A stretch of 64,000 nt of DNA from Palsa-360 sp963710315 (GCA_963710315.1 CAVPZW010000007.1:1-64000), one strand, 5' to 3'; shown: positions 8,361 to 16,920, counted from the stretch's first letter. The notes: generated by a model not told the origin, from the letters alone. Numbers and translations: made by a program.

Positions 8361-8510
8361 TCAGCCTTTTCTGCCGCGGAAGCCGCGTGTGGGGTGCTTG
8401 CGGACTTCGCGTTTTTTGTGAAAGAACTCCGTGCCTTGCTGGCCTAGTTTCTTGCCGCCGCGGTGTTCCAGTTGGGCGATGGATGCGTTGAATTGAGGTT
8501 TGTTTTTCAT
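8361..8510 (-). CDS. Small basic protein, 49 residues
   Basis: A short reverse-strand frame runs from ATG (8508-8510) to TGA (8361-8363). It starts MKNKPQFNASIAQLEHRGGK and ends in a very basic tail (HKKREVRKHPTRGFRGRKG). The strong Lys/Arg bias and clean codon structure suggest a real gene, possibly a nucleic-acid-binding peptide. A GAGG about 10 bases upstream of the ATG could serve as ribosome-binding site. Function unknown. Confidence 0.5.
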   Translation of the reverse strand: MKNKPQFNASIAQLEHRGGKKLGQQGTEFFHKKREVRKHPTRGFRGRKG

Positions 8511-8605
8511 GGTGAGTGCGCCTCTACGTTCACGCTAGGTGAAGGAGGGGCATTTGTATGTGATTGATGTCACTTTTGAGGGGATGGGATTTGGCGCGGG
8601 TTTAC

Positions 8606-8712
8606 GTGGCATCGGCTTCAGCGTGAGCGGGGTTGCCCTGGCCAGGACTAAACCTCGCAGGGATTGTTGTGCTTGCTTGGACTAAGAGCCACAGGCTGAA
8701 GCCTATGCCACG
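8606..8712. repeat. REP-like inverted pair
   Basis: A degenerate left arm (GTGGCATCGGCTTCAGCGTGAG) and a right arm (CCACAGGCTGAAGCCTATGCC). The spacer contains two AGGACTAAA/TGGACTAAG motifs. Confidence 0.8.
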
Positions 8713-8775
8713 TTTCGGCTGCGCTGTGTGGAATGAATTGGAATTGGAGCGCGGGTTTACGGACGTCAAAAGAAA

Positions 8776-8797
8776 ACAGGCTGAAGCCCGTTCTACT
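8776..8797. repeat. Single REP-like palindrome
   Basis: ACAGGCTGAAGCCCGTTCTACT, six bases before the ATG of the next gene. Confidence 0.8.
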
Positions 8798-8802
8798 TAA
8801 AC

Positions 8803-9123
8803 ATGAGCTCAAATCCTAATTACGTTAAGAAGCAGATCGCGGTGGACACGGTCTCTTGGACGGCTGTGGTTGCGCCGGTGGACTGCATGGGCGTGTCGAT
8901 CAAGAACTCGGTGCTGATTGATTTGCGCATGCGGACGGATTCGGGGGACGCGACCACGCAGGACACCATTTCGGCGGGGAGCATTGAGACTATTTCCGGT
9001 GCGCGGCATGCCAGCGGGGTGCAGGACGGCGGGTTTGGGTCGCGCTTTTTTGCCGGGGATACGGTTGCGTATTTGCAGGCGGCCAGCGGGACTGGGCCGG
9101 CGCTGGTTACGTTTGTGCGTTGA
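8803..9123 (+). CDS. Phage structural protein, unknown
   Basis: The 106-residue beta-rich product (KKQIAVDTVSWTAVVAPVDC; IDLRMRTDSGDATTQDTIS) has no recognised domain. The start ATG lies directly after a REP palindrome, with no clear Shine-Dalgarno. Composition and place among virion genes suggest a small structural or decoration protein. Confidence 0.5.
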   Translation: MSSNPNYVKKQIAVDTVSWTAVVAPVDCMGVSIKNSVLIDLRMRTDSGDATTQDTISAGSIETISGARHASGVQDGGFGSRFFAGDTVAYLQAASGTGPALVTFVR

Positions 9124-9404
9124 GCTGGGAAGGAAAGCAATCCACAGATGAACACTGATAAACACTGATTAAAAGCTGATAAAAACACACCAGAGACAAT
9201 TAGATCGGTAGGACAGCGGCTGCTTGAGATGTCTACTAGATCATCGTTGTTCTTGCCTATTTATTGTTTTCATTTACCTCCACTGCTTCGTCTGTTTGCG
9301 TCCGCCTTTTGCTTTCCTTGCTTTTGGTTTTATCTGCGTTCATCTGCGTTCATCTGTGGATTCGATTTGTGCCCACCAATTTCTAGAGTTCAACCTGAGA
9401 AAAC
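9124..9404. repeat. TCCACAGATGAAC-family inverted repeat in a gene-free gap
   Basis: The left arm at about 9140-9182 (TCCACAGATGAACACTGATA and further CTGATAAA units) is matched by the inverted right arm at about 9327-9363 (TATCTGCGTTCATCTGCG, CATCTGTGGATTC). Other copies lie at 13545-13690 and 23547-23716, with a half copy at about 25087-25130. Confidence 0.8.
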
Positions 9405-10778
9405 ATGCGAATCAAAATTATTGGCGAGAACAATTGCGCGCGGGCCACGCGGCATTTGCTGCGGCTTGCGGGATTTGCGGTAACTGATTTTTTGCCGGCG
9501 GACGCGGTGATGCAGGGGCCCGCTGCCGGATATGCCATCACCATCGATCTCTCCCCGGCCACGCACACCCCTAATTCCCACCTCAGGCCGGACCGTGCCA
9601 CGCAACAGCAGGTGTCCTCAAACAGCGAGGAAGCGGACCGGATGGATCGGGACGCTTCCTCTCCCTCCTTCGCAAAAGCAGCTACGGCGGGCGGGCCCGC
9701 CTTGGCTCAAGGTGCGGCGTGTGCGCATTTGGGGATGATTCATTTTGATTCTGTGGATAGCGCGCTGGAGGCGGCTGTGTTGCGGCATGTGTCGCAGCTG
9801 GCGGCTGGCGCGGTGATTGTGGATCGGCCTGGGGGAGTTGTGCGCTCGGAACGTGAGTTGCGGATTGTGGCGCCGAACACGGGCGACGCGCGGGCGGATG
9901 AAGCGGCGGCGGTGGCCATTGAGTTTGGAGTGTTGCGCGGGTTGCTGGATTTGGTTGCGCCGGATGCTCGGGCGACGATGCGATGGAATGGCGCGGGGAA
10001 GAAACTGCTGCGCGGGGATGAGGGCGGCTCGGGCGGCGGGGAATCGAACAAGTTTTCTGGCGCGAGCGGGAAGAAGAAGTGGTGGCCGTTTGCGGTGGTG
10101 TTAATGGCTGGTGCGCTGGGAGTTTGGAGAGGGAGTGGTGCGGCTTCGGCTGGTGATGTTTTGAAGCTGGGATTTGTGCGCGGGGATGAGATTGGTGCTG
10201 GGGTTATGGAAGGCCACAGGTTGAAGCCTATGCCACGTAAGGCTGGGGCGCTGGAGGCGGCGTCGCTGTTGGTTGGGGGTGGTGGAGTTGCGGCGGAAGG
10301 CCACAGGCTGAAGCCTGTGCTACTTGGGGCGGCGCTACTGGCGGCGGAGCCGCAGGGGCAGTTTGCTACGGGGCAGGGATTCAAGATTACGGATGGGACT
10401 AATTTTTTTGTGGTGGATCCGTGCAAGGCGCAGACAAAACTTTACGCGAGCATTAGCCAGACGGGGAATACGCAGCTGGTGGCGGGAACGGCGTCCAAGA
10501 AAATATATGTTTGCTCGATTCATGTGGTGGCTGCGGCGGCGACAAATGTTGCGGTGGTCGAAGGAACGGGCACGGTGTGCGGCACTGGCACGGCGGGAGT
10601 GAGCGGATTCGGCGGGGCAACGGCGGCGACGGGATGGAATTTTGCGGGGAATGGCGGCATTGCGCTGGGGAATGGGGATTCTTCGCTGGGGGCTGAAGGG
10701 ACCAGCGGGGATAATTTGTGCATTTTTAATTCCGGGTCGGGGCAGGTGTCCGGCGGGATTAGCTATGTGGTGGAGTAG
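9405..10778 (+). CDS. Phage structural-type protein with two in-frame REPs
   Basis: The 457-residue product begins MRIKIIGENNCARATRHLLR. A basic segment (GKKKWWPFAVVLMAGALGVW) near residue 225 suggests a membrane-spanning region. The C-terminal domain, from about residue 325, has repeated beta strands (KIYVCSIHVVAAAATNVAVV; GISYVVE) typical of a virion surface protein. Two stretches, EGHRLKPMPRK and EGHRLKPVLLG, are translations of REP palindromes at 10212-10238 and 10300-10324. The N-terminal part may have been a separate gene fused through the repeats. No enzyme motif is visible. Confidence 0.5.
   Translation: MRIKIIGENNCARATRHLLRLAGFAVTDFLPADAVMQGPAAGYAITIDLSPATHTPNSHLRPDRATQQQVSSNSEEADRMDRDASSPSFAKAATAGGPALAQGAACAHLGMIHFDSVDSALEAAVLRHVSQLAAGAVIVDRPGGVVRSERELRIVAPNTGDARADEAAAVAIEFGVLRGLLDLVAPDARATMRWNGAGKKLLRGDEGGSGGGESNKFSGASGKKKWWPFAVVLMAGALGVWRGSGAASAGDVLKLGFVRGDEIGAGVMEGHRLKPMPRKAGALEAASLLVGGGGVAAEGHRLKPVLLGAALLAAEPQGQFATGQGFKITDGTNFFVVDPCKAQTKLYASISQTGNTQLVAGTASKKIYVCSIHVVAAAATNVAVVEGTGTVCGTGTAGVSGFGGATAATGWNFAGNGGIALGNGDSSLGAEGTSGDNLCIFNSGSGQVSGGISYVVE
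10212..10238. repeat. REP-like palindrome inside a coding sequence
   Basis: GCCACAGGTTGAAGCCTATG plus CCACGTA, read in frame as HRLKPMPRK. Confidence 0.85.
10300..10324. repeat. REP-like palindrome inside a coding sequence
   Basis: CCACAGGCTGAAGCCTGTGC plus TACTT, read in frame as HRLKPVLLG. It lies 62 bases after the preceding copy. Confidence 0.85.
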
Positions 10779-10785
10779 CGTTTTG

Positions 10786-10908
10786 CGTGGCGCGGGCTTC
10801 AGCCTGCGGTTTTCCGTTAAGTCCGCAGCGCCCATTTCTACAGACATTGCGTTGAAATATCAATCTTGCAGCGCATCGGAAAAGCCGCAGGGTGAAGCCC
10901 GCGCTACG
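10786..10908. repeat. REP-like inverted pair
   Basis: The left arm is GTGGCGCGGGCTTCAGCCTG and the right arm CCGCAGGGTGAAGCCCGCGC plus TACG, filling the gap between two phage genes. The right arm abuts the signal-peptide region of the next gene. Confidence 0.85.
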
Positions 10909-10941
10909 CAAACCTGCGCCACGCAAAATTGTTTTTGGATA

Positions 10942-13164
10942 TTGATTTTTGTCTTGGGGATTTTAACGATGGCGGGGCCTGCTGGGGCTACTACTTATTA
11001 TGTGGCGGCGGCGGGGAGCGACTCGAACAGCGGGACTAGCAGCGGAGCGCCGTGGCAGACGATTGCCAAGGTGAATGGGACTTCGTTTTCCGCGGGCGAT
11101 TCTGTTTTGTTTAATCGCGGAGACGTTTGGTATGCGAGCTCGCTGATTGTGCCTTCGAGCGGGGCTAGCGGATCGCCGATTACGTTTGGGGCTTATGGGA
11201 GCGGGGCCAATCCGATTATCAAGGGCGCCACGAACCTCAGCACCAGCGGATTTACTTTGGCGCCGAACACGCTGACCACTATTTTTCAGCGGCCTAGCCT
11301 GGGAACATCTGCCACGGATTCGGCGACGATCAACTTTCGGCAAGGAATTCCGGTTGGAGAAATCAGCAATCCGGCCACGGAGATCACCATCAGCGTGACG
11401 GCTTCGCCCACGCTGGCGCTGAACATCACGGGGACGGGGATCGGGCCGGCCGCGACAGTGCCCAATGCTTCGTCGATTACTCGCATCACCTGGAATGGCG
11501 GAAACAATGGGACCACGATTGCAGCTGGCACAACAGCTACTTCGGACCCGATTTTTTACAATTTGGATAACACCGTTCCGCAGATCGTGACGCTGTACAG
11601 CACTTCGCGCAACGTTGCCTACTACGCAGGGAACGGCGAGTCGCTGTATGAGCTGTTCGGCGGCGGCGATCAATCGCAGAGCGCCACGGTTAGCGGATAT
11701 TCGTTTGCGGGCGGAAATGTAATCCTGGCATCGATCGTTGCCACCAACGTGACGACCCATGCGTATTACGCGGCGCTGACCAGCACGCCGGTGGCGGTGT
11801 GGGAAAACGACACGCTGCTGAAGCTGGCCACGAATCCGCTGGGTGTGGATCAAACGGCGGGGTCCTGGTATTACGACGGGACGTATCTGTACATTCACGC
11901 GTCGGACGGGTCGAATGTTGCGACGAACGGAAAACTCTACGATTATGTGACCTCGTCCAGCCCAACGTACAACTTCTGGGACAACGGAAAATCGTATGTG
12001 GTGATGAACGGCGTGGACACGTCGGAAGTGTATTGCACCAGCACGACGCTGTTCGCTTGCCTAGCGAACATCATCATTACCGGCTCGCACAACGTGATCG
12101 AGAACCTGGCCACGCACGATGCCTGGCGGCACAATTTCTGTTTTTACACGGGCGCAGACAATAACATCGCCACGAATCTGACCGGTTACAACTCGTATGG
12201 CGATTCGCCGGTGTGCATCTACGGGCCGGGCACGAACAATAATCTGCTGCAGAATTCCACGTTCATTAACGATACGTATTTGCGCGAGGCCAATGTGTTT
12301 ACGGGCAGCGTGTGGTCGCTGATCGTGGCGCACGGCGGGTCCACGGGGAATGTGGTGGATGGCTGCGTGCTGCAAAGCACGGCTGGGCCTTTCCGGTCAA
12401 ACACCAATGTGTCGCACGGGTACGGGATGCTGGTGGGCGACGCTGGCACAACGGTAACGCTTTCTCATAGTTTGCTGTACGGTAACTTCGAGTGGGCTGT
12501 GTACCTTGGGCAGAACGGGAACAGCGGCGAAGGACTGCACGGGCAGATTACGCTGTGGGACAACCTGATTGACTGCTCGCAGTGCTATCTGAGTGCGTCG
12601 GGAGGCGCTGCCTATTACGCGTATGGGGCGGACGCGGGCAGCTTGATTTATGACAATACGATTTATGCACCGACGATGACGAACGCCGCGATTGAGTTGC
12701 AGAGTACGACTACCGGCACGCTGGTGAAGAACAATATCTTATATACAGGCGGGTATGCGCTGGTGGACGCGGGTTCGGAAACTTCCACGGCGTTCGATTA
12801 CAACGATTATTTTTCGGCTTCGGGGACGCCGTTTAGCTGGGGCGGGACGGCTTACTCGCTTTCCGGATGGCAGGGGGCTTCTGGGCAGGATGCGCATTCT
12901 TTCAGCGCGGATCCCGGCTTGGTGAATGCCAGCGCGCTGACGTCCACGGGAAATTATTCGTTGCTGGCGGTGTCGCCGGTGATCGATGCGGGCGTGAATC
13001 TTGGGACGGCTTATCAGAATGGGCTGGGGGCTTCGTCTTCGTGGCCTGGCGGGGTTTCGCTTTTGAATCAGAATGCGGCTGGGAGCGGGTGGGAGATTGG
13101 GGCTTATGTGTTTGCGGGTGGTGGGAGTTCGGGGACCCGGTTGCTGATGGGGTGTTGTAATTGA
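10942..13164 (+). CDS. Secreted right-handed beta-helix protein (pectate-lyase/tail-spike-like)
   Basis: The product is about 740 residues with a signal-peptide-like start (LIFVLGILTMAGPAGA) followed by TTYYVAAAGSDSNSGTSS. This Asp/Gly/Ser-rich opening is characteristic of parallel beta-helix proteins that bind or cut polysaccharide. The rest is strand- and Asn/Thr-rich (YVVMNGVDTSEVYC; NIIITGSHNVIENLATHD), as expected for beta-helix coils. I propose the TTG at 10942, since upstream codons run through a REP; the ATG at 10969 is the alternative. Among tail genes it could be a tail spike, but an export signal is unusual for a virion protein. Confidence 0.65.
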   Translation: MIFVLGILTMAGPAGATTYYVAAAGSDSNSGTSSGAPWQTIAKVNGTSFSAGDSVLFNRGDVWYASSLIVPSSGASGSPITFGAYGSGANPIIKGATNLSTSGFTLAPNTLTTIFQRPSLGTSATDSATINFRQGIPVGEISNPATEITISVTASPTLALNITGTGIGPAATVPNASSITRITWNGGNNGTTIAAGTTATSDPIFYNLDNTVPQIVTLYSTSRNVAYYAGNGESLYELFGGGDQSQSATVSGYSFAGGNVILASIVATNVTTHAYYAALTSTPVAVWENDTLLKLATNPLGVDQTAGSWYYDGTYLYIHASDGSNVATNGKLYDYVTSSSPTYNFWDNGKSYVVMNGVDTSEVYCTSTTLFACLANIIITGSHNVIENLATHDAWRHNFCFYTGADNNIATNLTGYNSYGDSPVCIYGPGTNNNLLQNSTFINDTYLREANVFTGSVWSLIVAHGGSTGNVVDGCVLQSTAGPFRSNTNVSHGYGMLVGDAGTTVTLSHSLLYGNFEWAVYLGQNGNSGEGLHGQITLWDNLIDCSQCYLSASGGAAYYAYGADAGSLIYDNTIYAPTMTNAAIELQSTTTGTLVKNNILYTGGYALVDAGSETSTAFDYNDYFSASGTPFSWGGTAYSLSGWQGASGQDAHSFSADPGLVNASALTSTGNYSLLAVSPVIDAGVNLGTAYQNGLGASSSWPGGVSLLNQNAAGSGWEIGAYVFAGGGSSGTRLLMGCCN

Positions 13165-13175
13165 GGGTTTGATCT

Positions 13176-13283
13176 TGTGGCATAGGCTTCAGCCTGTGGG
13201 GGTTGGGGCTTGCTAGGACTAAACCTCTGAGGGGTTTAATTCTTGCTCGGACTAAATTCCACAGGCTGAAGCCTATGCCACGT
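13176..13283. repeat. REP-like inverted pair
   Basis: GTGGCATAGGCTTCAGCCTG on the left and CCACAGGCTGAAGCCTATGC plus CACGT on the right. The spacer carries two GGACTAAA motifs and an inner CCTCTGAGGGG hairpin. This is the cleanest example of the long pair form. Confidence 0.9.
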
Positions 13284-13352
13284 ACAGCCGGTCGCATTGT
13301 TTGTGTCTCTCAAGTTTATTGCAAAAGTAAAATTTAAATTTCAGGAGGAAAC

Positions 13353-13535
13353 ATGGCTACGACAACTACGAGCACTTCGGCATCCATGAAGAATATTGGG
13401 CAGTATGTGCAGCTGGCGGGGATTGGGGCGATTGTGGCGGGGGCTATTCTCAGCGTGCATCACTATGCGATTGGGGCGTGCATTCTTGCGGGGGCAGCGG
13501 CGTATTACATTGGGGAGAAGATGAAGGCGGCTTGA
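13353..13535 (+). CDS. Small membrane protein, 60 residues
   Basis: An ATG preceded by CAGGAGGAAAC opens a 60-residue protein with a Thr/Ser-rich N-terminus and a hydrophobic region (YVQLAGIGAIVAGAILSV; AIGACILAGAAAYYIG) long enough for two short membrane helices. The C-terminus is basic (EKMKAA). It lies just upstream of the terminase gene. A holin-like role is possible but unproven. Confidence 0.6.
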   Translation: MATTTTSTSASMKNIGQYVQLAGIGAIVAGAILSVHHYAIGACILAGAAAYYIGEKMKAA

Positions 13536-13544
13536 CGGGGGCAA

Positions 13545-13690
13545 TTATCCACTGATGAACACAGATAAACACAGATAAGCACTGATAAAAGCTGATGAAG
13601 ACAGATAACACCGAAATTGAATTTCTTACAGTTCGCTCCTTTGGTTTTATTGGTCTTATCGGCTTTTATCTGTGTTCATCTGTGGATTGG
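13545..13690. repeat. TCCACAGATGAAC-family inverted repeat
   Basis: Left arm TCCACTGATGAACACAGATA plus repeated AGATAAGCAC/CTGATAAA units. Right arm TTTTATCTGTGTTCATCTGT plus GGATT. It fills the gap upstream of the terminase. Confidence 0.8.
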
Positions 13691-13704
13691 TGCGGTTCTG
13701 AGCG

Positions 13705-15186
13705 ATGGGCAAGAAGGCGGACAAGTCGGAGGGGCAGAAGTGTTTTAAGAGCTTCTCTAAATTTTGCAAGGCATTCAAATACGAGCCATTTGACCGGCAA
13801 CGGGAATTTCACGATTCGTCCGCCAAGTACAGGTTGTTTGGCGGGGCGGCGGGGCCGGGAAAAACCAAGGCGCTGTTGTACGAGGCGATTTATCAGGCGC
13901 ATTTGCATCCGGGGGTGGACACGCTGCTTTTGCGGCGGACTTATCCGGAGCTTGAGGCTTCGCTGATTACTTATTTTCGGCGGGATGTGCCGCGCGAGCT
14001 GTACGAGAAGTACAACGAGTCCAAGCATACGGTGACCTGGCTGAATGGGTCGACCACGCGGTTTGCGTATTGCGATTCGGAGAATGATGTTTACCGGTAT
14101 CAGGGCGCGGAGTATTTGTTTATCGGCGTGGATGAGCTGACGCATTTCACTTTGAAGCAGTGGCAATTTTTGACCAGCCGGCTGCGCTGCACGATCAAGG
14201 GCGCGAAGCCCTGCATGGCTGGGGCGACCAATCCTGGGAATTTGGGGCACGCATGGGTGAAGGCTTTGTGGGTGGATCGCGCGCCGGCGCCGGGGATGGA
14301 TCGTGGCGATCAGTACGATGCGGACGATTACGAATTCATTCACGCGACGATCAAGGACAATCCGCGATTCGAGGGCGACACCGAGTATCGGAAGACATTG
14401 GGGCAACTGCCTGAGGCGCTGCGGCGGGCGTTTTTGGATGGCGAGTGGGACGTTTACGCGGGGCAGTATTTTGATATTTTCTCGCAGGAGCGGCACACGG
14501 TGCGCGCCGAGCAGGTGCAGCTGGAGCCGTGGACGCCGCGATGGATTTCGATTGACTGGGGATTCGAGCATCCCAGCGCGGTGTATTGGCACGCGACGCG
14601 CAACGACGGCGTGGTGGTGACCTATCGCGAATTTGTGCAGAACCGGTTGTCGCCGCGCATGTTGGCGGCGGCGATCGCGGAACGGAGCGTCGACCGGCTG
14701 GGGCGCACGGAGCGCATACGGGACGTTTATCTCTCCCCCGATGCGTTCGCGCAACGCACGGCCGACGCTTCCATCGCCGAGCAGCTGGGCGACGGGCTGG
14801 CTGCGGCGGGGCTGCCCAGGCCTTCGCCGGCGGACAATGATCGCGTGGGCGGATGGATGCTGATGTATCAGGCCATGGAGGCGGATCACTGGCTGATCGC
14901 GGACAATTGCGTGCGGCTGATTGAAAATTTGCCGACGCTGACGCGCGATCCCGCGAACGTGGAGGATACGCTGAAGTGCGATGGGGACGATCCGGCGGAC
15001 GCGGCGAGGTATGGGCTGAAGTCGGCGCTGGAGCCGGGGCGTGCTCCGGCGGAAGTGGTGGCGGCGGAGAGAATCACGGCGGTGGATCCTACTTCGCGGG
15101 CCATTTGGCTGAAGAAATTTTCTGCGGAGGAGAATCGGCGGGTGGCGCCGGTGGTGCCTAGGAGATGGCGGCCGCAGGGGTGGTGA
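13705..15186 (+). CDS. terL: Phage terminase large subunit
   Basis: The 493-residue DNA-packaging motor protein has the Walker A motif FGGAAGPGKT at residues 45-54, Walker B with catalytic Glu in LFIGVDE at residues 138-144, and a coupling-type motif in AGATNPG. The nuclease domain shows ISIDWG with its first metal-binding Asp at residue 284, a later Asp in LSPDAF, and an acidic ARY-containing segment near the end (DDPADAARY). Size and motif order match full-length terminases of tailed phages. It acts at the portal to translocate and cut concatemeric DNA. No small terminase is recognised nearby. The stop is immediately followed by a REP that flanks the RAYT. Confidence 0.92.
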   Translation: MGKKADKSEGQKCFKSFSKFCKAFKYEPFDRQREFHDSSAKYRLFGGAAGPGKTKALLYEAIYQAHLHPGVDTLLLRRTYPELEASLITYFRRDVPRELYEKYNESKHTVTWLNGSTTRFAYCDSENDVYRYQGAEYLFIGVDELTHFTLKQWQFLTSRLRCTIKGAKPCMAGATNPGNLGHAWVKALWVDRAPAPGMDRGDQYDADDYEFIHATIKDNPRFEGDTEYRKTLGQLPEALRRAFLDGEWDVYAGQYFDIFSQERHTVRAEQVQLEPWTPRWISIDWGFEHPSAVYWHATRNDGVVVTYREFVQNRLSPRMLAAAIAERSVDRLGRTERIRDVYLSPDAFAQRTADASIAEQLGDGLAAAGLPRPSPADNDRVGGWMLMYQAMEADHWLIADNCVRLIENLPTLTRDPANVEDTLKCDGDDPADAARYGLKSALEPGRAPAEVVAAERITAVDPTSRAIWLKKFSAEENRRVAPVVPRRWRPQGW

Positions 15187-15325
15187 GTAGGACAGACTTC
15201 AGTCTGTGGGGTTTCTGCCAGGTGCCGAATAACGATTAGGGGCAGAAAAGATTGAGTCAGTGAATGTTGGAAATTCCCGCGAGGGGGAAGGAAGTCAAAA
15301 GCCACAGGCTGAAGCCTGTGCTACT
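15187..15325. repeat. REP-like inverted pair, downstream flank of the RAYT
   Basis: The left arm GTAGGACAGACTTCAGTCTG starts at the base after the terminase stop. The right arm CCACAGGCTGAAGCCTGTGC plus TACT ends 11 bases before the RAYT stop. The left arm uses the ACTTCAGT stem variant, which is also used on the other side of the RAYT. Confidence 0.88.
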
Positions 15326-15335
15326 TGAGGGCCGG

Positions 15336-15883
15336 CTACTTCAAGGGATTTGATGCGCTGGACCAAGGCCAGTCTATAGGAGAGGCTACCAGGCCTGCTT
15401 TTACCGGGTTGGCTTCATGTATTTGCGGATTGTTTGCCATTCGCCGGGGTTGCGAATCCAGTGGTCGAAGGATTCGTCTTGCCAAAACGAATTTCCCGTC
15501 AAGCCGAGCAAGAGGTTTGCTTGCCGGGAAGTGGCACCCTTGACCATCTGCGTAATTTTGGGAAGTGGAGCGAGGGGGCTGATCAAAACGTGAACGTGAT
15601 TTGCCATGATTGCGTAAGCTTGCAAGTCAACCAAGCGCTCGTCCTGCACTTTCTTGAGAGCTGCTACTAAACACTCGGCGATAAGCGGTTCTCGGAGCCA
15701 GACAGGCCCGTTTTCGGCACGATCGAGTTCGCGATCAAGAGTAATGAATCGCTTGCCAGGCTCAGAGGTAGGGGGAATGTCGCGAATGTGCCTTGGAAGA
15801 GATCCCTTGAGGCGCCAAGTCAGGAAAATATCCTGCTCCGGTGGCTGCCAGTGCGGAAGATTCCTTTGGTAGTAAGTCAACAT
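15336..15883 (-). pseudogene. REP-associated tyrosine transposase (RAYT, Y1/IS200-like), frameshifted
   Basis: The reading frame from 15883 shows the start of a RAYT (QDIFLTWRLKGSLP), the HUH motif in IMANHVHVLIS and the family block FWQDESFDHWIRNPGEW. It then stops early at 15401 after RKYMKPTR. Moving one frame restores the canonical ending EANPVKAGLVASPIDWPWSS, with a stop at 15336-15338. The total length (548 bases) is one base short of 183 codons, so a single base was lost near 15393. RAYTs are single-strand transposases known to mobilise REP palindromes. Here the gene is bracketed by REP pairs at 15187-15325 and 15920-16030. It is on the strand opposite the terminase and portal. Confidence 0.9.
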
Positions 15884-15919
15884 TCGTGACAGGCTAGCAC
15901 AAATCCATTGTCGAAAAAA

Positions 15920-16030
15920 GTAGCACAGACTTCAGTCTGTGGGGTTTCCTTGGGTGGAGAAAAGACTGCGTGGTGGGAGAACGGGTTGGAAAAGCAAAGT
16001 CAAAGGCCACAGGCTGAAGCCTGTGCTACT
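15920..16030. repeat. REP-like inverted pair, upstream flank of the RAYT
   Basis: Left arm GTAGCACAGACTTCAGTCTG and right arm GCCACAGGCTGAAGCCTGTG plus CTACTT. The pair has the same left-arm variant and a similar spacer start (TGGGGTTTC) to the pair on the other side of the RAYT. Confidence 0.88.
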
Positions 16031-16047
16031 TAGAGGCGTACCTAATT

Positions 16048-16338
16048 ATGTGGACAGCGATGATGGAATGGGCGGGGCGGAAGTTGCGGGGGCGGTACGT
16101 GTTGATGCTGGAGGAAGAGGTGGGGCGGCTGCGGGCGGAGAATCGCGCGCTGGTGAATTCGCTGTTGGGGACGGCGGGGTTTCCGCCAATCGCGCTGGAG
16201 GATGAGGCGCGGCGGGGCGGGGGGATGATGTCGCCGGTGCGGCGGCGGACCTGGACGCAGATTGCTCGCGAGAGGGAAATGGCGGCGGGAAAAAATACTT
16301 TAGCGGCAGGCGCGGGGAAAAGTTCGGTGGAAAAGTGA
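16048..16338 (+). CDS. Small coiled-coil phage protein upstream of portal
   Basis: The 96-residue protein has a heptad-like coiled coil (YVLMLEEEVGRLRAENRALV, residues of about 17-36) followed by a basic segment (VRRRTWTQIAREREM). Such short coiled-coil proteins between terminase and portal genes occur in Acidobacteriota prophages. A small-terminase or assembly-accessory role is possible, but no defining motif is visible. The start ATG lies 17 bases after the RAYT-flanking REP pair. Confidence 0.55.
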   Translation: MWTAMMEWAGRKLRGRYVLMLEEEVGRLRAENRALVNSLLGTAGFPPIALEDEARRGGGMMSPVRRRTWTQIAREREMAAGKNTLAAGAGKSSVEK

Positions 16339-16364
16339 TTGCGTTTGAAGAGTGCGCGGGGTTA

Positions 16365-16472
16365 GGTGGCATAGGCTTCAGCCTGTGGGTTTTAGTGTTT
16401 GCAAAGCTCAACCTTCGCGGATTTTAATATTTGCTTGGACTAAAACCCACAGGCTGAAGCCTATGCCACGTA
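16365..16472. repeat. REP-like inverted pair
   Basis: GTGGCATAGGCTTCAGCCTG on the left and CCACAGGCTGAAGCCTATGC plus CACGT on the right, with a TTGGACTAAAA motif before the right arm. Confidence 0.88.
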
Positions 16473-16488
16473 AAGGCTTTGCCACGTT

Positions 16489-16740
16489 TCATGCTTTTTT
16501 GAGTAGGCGGATTAGCCAGAGGAAGATTACGGCGCCGGCGAAGGCTACTACTATGGTGCCGAGCATGCCGCCGAAGGGGAAGCCTCCCAGGCGGCCGAAG
16601 ACCCAGCCACCGATGATGGAGCCGATGATGCCGATGACGATGTCCATTACTACGCCGTAGCCGCCGCCCTTCATTACTTTTCCGGCAAGCCAGCCGGCGA
16701 TTAGTCCTACGATGCACCACCAGATTAGGCCGCTTAGCAT
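16489..16740 (-). CDS. GlsB/YeaQ/YmgE-family small membrane protein
   Basis: The 83-residue product has three hydrophobic helices (LIWWCIVGLIAGWLAGKVM; VVMDIVIGIIGSIIGGWVFG; GMLGTIVVAFAGAVIFLWLI) with the glycine-rich spacing of the transglycosylase-associated GlsB/YeaQ family. These are inner-membrane proteins linked to envelope stress. AGGAGG lies 7-8 bases before its ATG. It is a typical chromosomal gene on the strand opposite to the phage genes, sitting between two REP pairs. Confidence 0.85.
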   Translation of the reverse strand: MLSGLIWWCIVGLIAGWLAGKVMKGGGYGVVMDIVIGIIGSIIGGWVFGRLGGFPFGGMLGTIVVAFAGAVIFLWLIRLLKKA

Positions 16741-16811
16741 GGAAGCCTCCTTTTTACGCTTGCAGGAGTTCTATCACATTTCTTATTGAGATGAAAATTT
16801 GAACGGGGTTA

Positions 16812-16920
16812 CGTGGCATAGGCTTCAGCCTGTGCGATTTTAGTTCTTGCTGGGACTAAACCCCCGAGGGGGTTTCATGCCTGCCGGACTAAATTCCACA
16901 GGCTGAAGCCTATGCCACGT
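16812..16920. repeat. REP-like inverted pair
   Basis: ACGTGGCATAGGCTTCAGCC on the left and CCACAGGCTGAAGCCTATGC plus CACGT on the right. The spacer contains an inner CCCCCGAGGGGG hairpin and two GGACTAAA motifs. A partial extra CCTATGCCAC copy follows and provides an in-frame ATG upstream of the portal. Confidence 0.88.

Noticed and set aside
15187..16030. The RAYT region as an ordinary insertion sequence with terminal inverted repeats
   Set aside because: No transposase-type inverted ends or target duplications. The flanking sequences are the same REP pairs found elsewhere without a gene between them.
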